This document shows, one piece after another, positions 30,296 to 35,563 of a stretch of 35,563 bases of DNA. How positions within the stretch are numbered: position 1 is the stretch's first letter; every line of letters starts with the position of its first letter. The DNA comes from Deltaproteobacteria bacterium. Lineage in GTDB: Bacteria; Myxococcota_A; Polyangia; DRWM01; JAAZOP01. A program made the position numbers and the translations under genes. The notes beneath the pieces were generated by a model that did not search any database, was not told where the DNA came from, and worked only from the letters and a program-made list of their open reading frames with translations. The stretch spans positions 1 through 35,563 of the forward strand of contig JAFGHH010000268.1 in the NCBI GenBank assembly GCA_016930215.1. Direction: 5' to 3'.

Positions 30296-32794
30296 ATGGT
30301 GGGGAGGCAAGGCGGACGAAGGGGACCGGACGCCAAGGCGTTCGGGCTCGTGTCCCTGGCGCTCGTCGCGATCGGCGCGGCCTGCCCGCGAACCCCGCCC
30401 CAGACAGCGCCCCCGGGCGTGGACGACGTCGCCGCACCCGACTCGCCTCCCGTTTCGTCACCAAGCCCCGACTACTGCGCCTCTCCCGGACTGGGCGACT
30501 GGTCGCCGGTCTTCCACAGGCCCATCACCGACCAGGAGGCCGGCTTCCCGGTACCGATCACCGCGCGCTGGGTCCCCCCGGACAACGCACCGTCGGGCGC
30601 GTCGTTCGGACCGCTCTACTTGCACTACCGTCCCGTCGGGGAGAGCCGTTTCCGGGCGATCCGGATGGTGCAGTCGGCCGGCTGGTTCTACGCCGAGATC
30701 CCGTGCGCGACGCCCGAGCCGTTGGCCTGGGAGTACGTCCTCGTGGGCGCCGATCTCGGGCTGAACGATGACGGTTCGGACTCCCCCTCCACGCCGTGGG
30801 GACTCGACGCCGCGGGTGCCGCGCTCTCCTGGGAGCGGCCGCTCGACCACCCCTTCCGCGTGCGAATGGGATCGGAACGACCCGGACGGCCCTCGGCGAG
30901 CGAGCCGTCTGTCGAATCGGTCCCGGCCGACGCCGGCGACGGCCGGAGGACGGGACGGGCGCCGGAACTCCGCATCCCGGGATTCCCCAGCACGACCCGC
31001 CCGGACGGAGGCGGGGTCACCGCCTGCACCGAGCCGGTCGGCATCGATGCGCTCCCCGACGATCCCGACGCGATGCCGCTGGACGGCTTCTACGGCGCCC
31101 TTGGGCTCCGGTGTCCTCCGGGGGGCGCGGCAGGCGGGTGTCCCGGAGGAGCAGAGACCCGCTTCTCGACCGACGACGACGACGGCGACACCGTCCCGAA
31201 CGCCGGCGAGGGCTGCCCCTGTCTTCCGGAGGATCGCGACGGGTTCGAGGACGAGGACGGCTGCCCGGACGACGACAACGACGGGGACCGCGTCGCGGAC
31301 GTCGACGACGACTGTCCGGTGGATCCGGAGGTCTACCAGGGGATCGAGGACCGCGACGGGTGTCCCGACCAGGCACACGATTTCGCCTTCCGCGGCCCGA
31401 TGGTCATCCTGGACAAGGTCTGGTTCACCGTCGGCAGCGCGAGGATCGATGACGCCGGAGAGGAGACTCTCCGCAGGGTCGCGTCGATCCTCACGTCCAC
31501 CCGCGAGCTCGAGTTGCTCGAGGTCCAGGGGCACGCCGATCCGGCGGAGAGCCGCGGCGCGAACCTGTCGGACCGCCGCGCGACCGCCGTCGCCGACCGA
31601 CTGGCCGAACTGGGCGTGAACCGTGGCCGGCTGCTGCAGGGCAACTTCGGTTCCGCCTGTCCGTTGGATGTGCCCTCGGGCGGGAACGCCGGTCGGGTCG
31701 AGTTCCGCGTGCTTTGGTGGGACGGCCGTCCGACCGGCGTGGAGCGGTCCTGTCGCATGGGACGGGAGTTTGAGCAGGCGATTCCCGCGCGGTTCGTCGC
31801 ACCGGCCCCGCCGCCGGAGACCTGCGACGGGACGGACGAGGACGGCGACGGCTGCACCGACGAGGGCCTCTGGTGCCCGGCGGCGCAGTCCCCTCCGGGG
31901 CACCGGGGAATCCGCGCGGGCTGGATGGCGGCGGCCGACGATGGATGGGCGGTCGGGGACTCGGCGGTTCTGCGGTGGCTCGGGGCGGCGTGGGATCGGC
32001 ACGGAAGCCAGTGGGCGGCCCGAGACGTCGCCGGGCTGTCCTCCTCGGACGTGTGGATCGTCGGGGCGAACGGACGGATCGAGCACCGGGACGGCCGGTC
32101 CGAGCGGGTCTTCCGGATCGAGGGAGACCCGGAACTGCGAGCCGTCTGGGCCGTCTCGCCCGACGAGGCGTGGGCGGCCGGCGCGATGGGGGTGATCGTC
32201 CGCTGGGACGGAACCGAATGGCGCCGCGTCCGCAGTCCGACGACCGAGTGGCTGCTCGACCTGTGGGGCTCGGCAGCCGACGACGTCTGGGCCGTCGGAA
32301 CGCGAGGCACGATCATCCACTGGGACGGCGCCGCCTGGTCCGCCGTCAAAGGCGCCCCCGATGCGACCCTGCGGAGCATCCACGGCTTCGCCCGGGACGC
32401 CGTCTGGGTCGTCGGCGACTTCGTCGGTGCGCTTCGCTGGGACGGCGCCACCTGGGCGGTCACCGACGTGGGCGACGCGGGGACGCACTTCGGCTCGACC
32501 TGGGGTGCGGCGGCGGACGACCTCTGGGCCGCCGGCAGCGGCACGCAGTTCCGTCACTGGGACGGGACGACGTGGACGTCCGTCGCGGACGTCATCTGCC
32601 TGTCGGGCCAACCGCAGCAGTTGTGGCAGGAGCAGGCCGCATGTGCTCCGGAGTGGCTGTCCGAGCCGGTCGTCGCCCTCTGGGGGACCACCGGCGCCGA
32701 CGTCTGGGCGGCGGTGCAGGACGGAGGCGTTCTGCGGTGGCGGTCGTGTGCGGTGTCCGTCGCGACCGGCGGGCCGACCGAGGGCGGGCCATGA
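30296..32794 (+). CDS. Large lipoprotein: TSP3, OmpA-like, MopE-like motif and seven-repeat propeller
   Basis: 832 aa from ATG 30296. Lipobox IGAA-C30. Residues about 68-190 look like an Ig-like beta-sandwich. Residues 290-360 are TSP3 calcium-binding repeats (DDDDGDTVPNAGEGCPC, GCPDDDNDGDRVADVDDDC). Residues 367-475 are an OmpA-like peptidoglycan-binding domain (KVWFTVGSARIDDAG; GHADPAESRGANLSDRRATA with Asp415 and Arg428). Residues 510-524 (CDGTDEDGDGCTDEG) match the MopE-like metal-binding motif. From about 545 to 820 there are seven propeller repeats of the type (A/S)-D-(D/V)-x-W-x-(V/A)-G..HWDG..W, enough for one complete seven-bladed ring. It likely links peptidoglycan to an exposed binding platform. 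It starts the plus-strand operon to the right edge. Confidence 0.9.
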   Translation: MVGRQGGRRGPDAKAFGLVSLALVAIGAACPRTPPQTAPPGVDDVAAPDSPPVSSPSPDYCASPGLGDWSPVFHRPITDQEAGFPVPITARWVPPDNAPSGASFGPLYLHYRPVGESRFRAIRMVQSAGWFYAEIPCATPEPLAWEYVLVGADLGLNDDGSDSPSTPWGLDAAGAALSWERPLDHPFRVRMGSERPGRPSASEPSVESVPADAGDGRRTGRAPELRIPGFPSTTRPDGGGVTACTEPVGIDALPDDPDAMPLDGFYGALGLRCPPGGAAGGCPGGAETRFSTDDDDGDTVPNAGEGCPCLPEDRDGFEDEDGCPDDDNDGDRVADVDDDCPVDPEVYQGIEDRDGCPDQAHDFAFRGPMVILDKVWFTVGSARIDDAGEETLRRVASILTSTRELELLEVQGHADPAESRGANLSDRRATAVADRLAELGVNRGRLLQGNFGSACPLDVPSGGNAGRVEFRVLWWDGRPTGVERSCRMGREFEQAIPARFVAPAPPPETCDGTDEDGDGCTDEGLWCPAAQSPPGHRGIRAGWMAAADDGWAVGDSAVLRWLGAAWDRHGSQWAARDVAGLSSSDVWIVGANGRIEHRDGRSERVFRIEGDPELRAVWAVSPDEAWAAGAMGVIVRWDGTEWRRVRSPTTEWLLDLWGSAADDVWAVGTRGTIIHWDGAAWSAVKGAPDATLRSIHGFARDAVWVVGDFVGALRWDGATWAVTDVGDAGTHFGSTWGAAADDLWAAGSGTQFRHWDGTTWTSVADVICLSGQPQQLWQEQAACAPEWLSEPVVALWGTTGADVWAAVQDGGVLRWRSCAVSVATGGPTEGGP

Positions 32795-34002
32795 TCCGGA
32801 TGACGTGCGCGCCTCGGGCGACATGCGTCTGCGCCGTCCTGGCGACGCTCGCTTCGTGCTCGGAGAACCGCCGGCCGCCGCCCCCGTCGGTCGCAGCGAG
32901 TTGTCCCGAGCAGGCCGCGCGGGAACCGCTCGTGGACCGCGAGACGATGCTGGCCGCCGGAAGATGGCGAGAGCAACTCGGGATCACGTGGTCCGTTCGC
33001 GACGTCGCCTTTCCAGAGGGCGCATCCGAGGTGCGACAGGGGTTCGGCGTCGTGGGGCCACGGGACAACATGCCGCCCAGGATGGCCCAACGACGCAGCG
33101 ATGGCGGCCCTGAGCCGCCTCCACCATCTCCGGTGCCGGAGGCAGTCGTCGGCGCAGCCGCAGATGCCTTGCGGTGCGCCGTTGATGCGCTGGACTCACC
33201 TCCCGAAGGCGGCATGGACGAGGTCACCATTCGGCTGGAGAGCCGTGACGGAGTCCTCTCGACCCGGATCGACGACGAGGGGACGACACCGATCAGGGAG
33301 TTGATGGCGGCCTGTCTCGAGTCCCACCGGGCGGCGCTGGCGGCGGCCACCTCGGATGGCGACGCGTTCCGGTTTCGCCTGACCGTCACCTTCGACCACT
33401 GGTGCGAGCATCCGCCCGCGGTAGCGGGAGCCGTCGACCCGACTCGAGGCGTCCTGCACGTCGGAGGCGGGAAGGACACCCGCCGGTTGACCCTCGTTCC
33501 CGCGCCGTTCGGGTACTGGCTGCTCACCTGCGACAGGGCGGACGCGCTGCGCGTGGCGGTGGATGACCGAGGGAACGTGCAGGTCGGGACGTCGGGCGGC
33601 GCATACCGCGCGTCGTTGGAGCGTTCCGCGACCGGGTTTCGCCTCTTCGACGCCGAAGGTCGGGTCGTCCTGCGCGGGGAGCGGCAAGAAGGCGAGTACC
33701 GGTTGCTCGACGGAGCGGACGAGGTCGTCGGCCGGCTCGGCTCCGGAGATCGTGCGGCCTGCCCTGGCGCGAACGACCTGGCAGCCGTGTTGAAGATCCC
33801 GGCGGGCGAGACGGGCGTCTGCTGCCGGGAACGCCGGTGTTGGTGCTCCGACGGCCCCGCCCATGGCTGGGACGTGTCGACGGACGCCGGGTGCGTGTCG
33901 TCGTCGTTCGCTGCCGCCGCCGTCGTCTTCTCCGCGGGAGATCTGCCGCTCGAACAGCAGGCCGCGCTCGGCGCCTTCCTGTTGTCGGAGGACCTGCCGT
34001 GA
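32791..34002 (+). CDS. Lipoprotein with AgmX-like domain
   Basis: 403 aa from ATG 32791 (ATGA overlap with the previous stop; AGGGCGGG just upstream). Lipobox TLAS-C23. Residues about 117-201 fit the AgmX/PglI TonB-C-like domain: VGAAADALRCAVDALD, EVTIRLESRDGVLSTRID, RELMAACLESHRAALAA, FRFRLTVTF. The middle (about 240-330) is beta-rich and repetitive (ASLERSATGFRLFDAEGRVV). Near the C-terminus a Cys cluster (GVCCRERRCWCSDG) probably forms disulfides. Third member of the AgmX-like group in this window, after the proteins at 6989 and 15793. Unlike them it lacks the FY..LG module. Function unknown. Confidence 0.8.
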   Translation: MIRMTCAPRATCVCAVLATLASCSENRRPPPPSVAASCPEQAAREPLVDRETMLAAGRWREQLGITWSVRDVAFPEGASEVRQGFGVVGPRDNMPPRMAQRRSDGGPEPPPPSPVPEAVVGAAADALRCAVDALDSPPEGGMDEVTIRLESRDGVLSTRIDDEGTTPIRELMAACLESHRAALAAATSDGDAFRFRLTVTFDHWCEHPPAVAGAVDPTRGVLHVGGGKDTRRLTLVPAPFGYWLLTCDRADALRVAVDDRGNVQVGTSGGAYRASLERSATGFRLFDAEGRVVLRGERQEGEYRLLDGADEVVGRLGSGDRAACPGANDLAAVLKIPAGETGVCCRERRCWCSDGPAHGWDVSTDAGCVSSSFAAAAVVFSAGDLPLEQQAALGAFLLSEDLP

Positions 34003-35087
34003 CGCACGACACGACGCGATTCCCCGTGGCTCTCGCCGCCGCGGCGCTGGTACTCGGGATCGCGTGCACTCGACGCTCCGGCGCCGGCGCAGAGGCCGGC
34101 CCCGACACCACCGCAGACTCCGCCGCCGTGGTGCACACCGGCACCGCCTGGGGCCCGTTGAATTGGGGCATGTCCGGCGAGGAGGTGAGCCGGGCGCTCG
34201 GCGCGCTGGAGCGCCACGGACGGACGGACGGACAACTGCACACCCTCGACGGGGCGGCGCTGCTGACGGGCACGCTGCACACCTTCTCGTACCGCGAATG
34301 GAAGGGCATCGCGCTCGTCTCGCCGCAGTCGGGCCTCGTCGTCGTGCAACTGGGCAAGGACGCGCTTCCCGGCGGAGACGACGACACGAATCGCGAACTG
34401 CTCGAGGTCGCCGGCATGCCGGAGGACGGCGTCCGGCAGACCCGGGAGGAGATCGGAGAGGACTGGTCGTTCGGAGACACGCTGGTGACCTTCAACCGGT
34501 CGACGGAGTTCCACACGGCCCCGGGTACCGACCGCACGCTGGTCTCCGAGGGGTGGACGGACTTCCACCGGTTCGTCGGCCCGTCGCCCGTGTCGACGAC
34601 AGCGCCGGGCGGCGGCTCGACCTCCGACACGGGCACGCGTTTCGACGGCGTCTCCGGCTGGATCGATTTGCCTTGGGGGACATCCATCGAGACGGCGCGC
34701 TCCGCGCTGGCGGCGGCCGGCTACGAGGTCGAGCCGAGCGAAGTCACGATCCCGGTCGCGCGCTCCGATGGACCCGAGCGGCTGGATCGGGGGCTGTCGT
34801 TCGCGGGTCGGGGAAGGACCGGGAGACTCCAGTTCGTCGAGGGTCACGGCCTGGCGCGGGCGGATCTCGTGGCCGAGGCCGTCGGCCGGGAGCGGGACGA
34901 ACTGCGCGCCTGGATCGAGCGCGTACACGCCCTCCTCGGCGACGCGGACCAGGCGAGGCTCAAGAACACGCTCGTCTGGTCCACGCCGACGACGAACGTC
35001 ACGCTCACCGCGGGCCCCGACCTCCCTGCCCGTGTCGAGTACGTGCCCGCAACGCCGAATGGCGGCACGGCGGAGGCGAGCCCGTGA
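33999..35087 (+). CDS. Lipoprotein with duplicated W..PWG domain, paralogue of 29006-30181
   Basis: 362 aa from GTG 33999 (GTGA overlap). Lipobox LGIA-C23, then a Thr/Ala/Asp linker. Two related halves start at WGPLNWGMSGEEVSRALGAL (51-70) and WIDLPWGTSIETARSALAAA (221-240). Each half is followed by beta-strands ending in phrases such as GKDALPGGDDD and LQFVEGHGLARADL. The architecture and the entry motif match the minus-strand lipoprotein at 29006-30181, so the two are probably old paralogues on either side of the propeller gene. Structural or binding role inferred; no catalytic motif seen. Confidence 0.8.
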   Translation: MTHDTTRFPVALAAAALVLGIACTRRSGAGAEAGPDTTADSAAVVHTGTAWGPLNWGMSGEEVSRALGALERHGRTDGQLHTLDGAALLTGTLHTFSYREWKGIALVSPQSGLVVVQLGKDALPGGDDDTNRELLEVAGMPEDGVRQTREEIGEDWSFGDTLVTFNRSTEFHTAPGTDRTLVSEGWTDFHRFVGPSPVSTTAPGGGSTSDTGTRFDGVSGWIDLPWGTSIETARSALAAAGYEVEPSEVTIPVARSDGPERLDRGLSFAGRGRTGRLQFVEGHGLARADLVAEAVGRERDELRAWIERVHALLGDADQARLKNTLVWSTPTTNVTLTAGPDLPARVEYVPATPNGGTAEASP

Positions 35088-35478
35088 CCCGGCGGGATCG
35101 TTCGCCACATGGCAGTTGGAGAGCGGCTGCGCTCGTGCTCCGCGGTATCGCTTGGGTCTTCGTCTCCGCGTGTTCCGGCGTCACCGGCCCCGCAGCCGGA
35201 CCGCCGCGTCTCGCCGCGACCGAGGTCGATACCGACGGCGACGGCGTTCCCGACCGTGACGACCTCTGCCCCGCCGAAGCCGAGGATCCCGACAACGACA
35301 ACGACCGCATCGCCGACGGCGTCGACGACTGCCCGACGAGCCGGAGCGCTGCAACGGCACCGACGACGAGGACGGCTGCCCCGACTGCGGAGCGCTCCGC
35401 ATTGCGAGGAGTCCATGCAGCGGTGGCCGCACTCGATGCGTCCCTGACCGGCGGGTCGTGAGGACGACAGAGGCGTGA
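35084..35478 (+). pseudogene. TSP3-repeat lipoprotein with a -1 frameshift
   Basis: Starts at GTG 35084 (GTGA overlap with the previous stop). Lipobox VSA-C30. TSP3 repeats EVDTDGDGVPDRDDLCPAEA and PDNDNDRIADGVDDCP follow. At about 35333-35337 the frame breaks. The current frame continues as a low-quality Ala/Thr-rich tail to a TGA at 35461. The shifted frame restores a TSP3 sequence (DEPERCNGTDDEDGCPDCG) and ends at TGA 35476-35478. A missing G next to position 35335 explains this. It may be a true mutation or an assembly error. Even when corrected, the protein ends without the OmpA domain present in the two sister proteins. Confidence 0.7.
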
Positions 35479-35479
35479 A

Positions 35480-35563
35480 ATGAGACGAGGCCGACGGCCG
35501 GAAGGCTCCACGACCGAACCGGGGAAGGAACGATCGCCCACGTCCCTGCCGGAGCACAGAACG
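35480..35563 (+). CDS. Possible start of a further gene (cut by window edge)
   Basis: ATG 35480 has AGAGG 6 nt upstream and stays open for 28 codons to the edge (begins MRRGRRPEGSTTEPGKERS). It begins one base after the stop of the frame-corrected TSP3 gene. No signal or domain can be judged from this length, so it is a weak call. Confidence 0.3.
   Translation, partial: MRRGRRPEGSTTEPGKERSPTSLPEHRT

Noticed and set aside
1-35563. CRISPR array, tRNA or rRNA, insertion sequence, prophage, toxin-antitoxin or biosynthetic cluster
   Set aside because: Looked for repeats with regular spacers, transposase or integrase motifs and RNA-like stems, and found none. The region is almost fully coding for envelope proteins.

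Overview
This is a 35.6 kb, very GC-rich window from a diderm bacterium. The best guess is a Myxococcota/Deltaproteobacteria-type genome. The grounds are AgmX/PglI-like C-terminal domains, thrombospondin type-3 (TSP3) plus OmpA-like lipoproteins, a MopE-like motif, 'VWAVG..HWDG..W' propeller repeats and Asp/Ala-rich linkers after lipobox cysteines. No rRNA, tRNA, CRISPR array, insertion sequence or phage gene was seen, so the taxonomy is inference only.

Layout. (1) 1-1052, minus strand: an OmpR-type response regulator, then the start of its sensor kinase, which runs off the left edge. (2) 1258-2236, plus strand: an alkyltransferase-like (ATL/MGMT) DNA-binding protein and a cupin. (3) 2233-35478: an almost uninterrupted run of secreted and membrane-anchored proteins. 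Twenty-four of them carry an N-terminal signal ending in a lipobox-type Cys. Most then have a Pro/Ala/Asp-rich linker and a different domain: PQQ-like propeller plus carboxypeptidase-regulatory-like, HEAT-like, SUMF1/C-type-lectin-like, YARHG-like, AgmX-like, LysM, TPR-like, TSP3+OmpA-like, or unrecognised. Interspersed are a small protein with three Cys repeats, three integral membrane proteins and a remnant DUF4276 gene.

Organisation. Genes sit in short cassettes on both strands. Neighbours often overlap by exactly 4 bp (ATGA or GTGA), as in 15781-13152-12802, 21877-24122, 30181-27018 and 30296-35478. No intergenic gap exceeds about 212 bp, and the larger gaps between divergent genes hold candidate promoters. 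Several genes without a Shine-Dalgarno sequence have a TTGnnn / 17 bp / -10 arrangement ending 6-9 nt before the start codon, which suggests leaderless transcripts.

Function. The ensemble looks like an arsenal of diversified envelope lipoproteins: peptidoglycan-binding (OmpA, LysM), calcium-binding (TSP3) and protein-interaction (propeller, HEAT, TPR) domains. Repeated internal duplication and domain shuffling can be seen among the members. No metabolic pathway is encoded. The role of the island (surface display, envelope maintenance, contact-dependent behaviour) cannot be read from the sequence.
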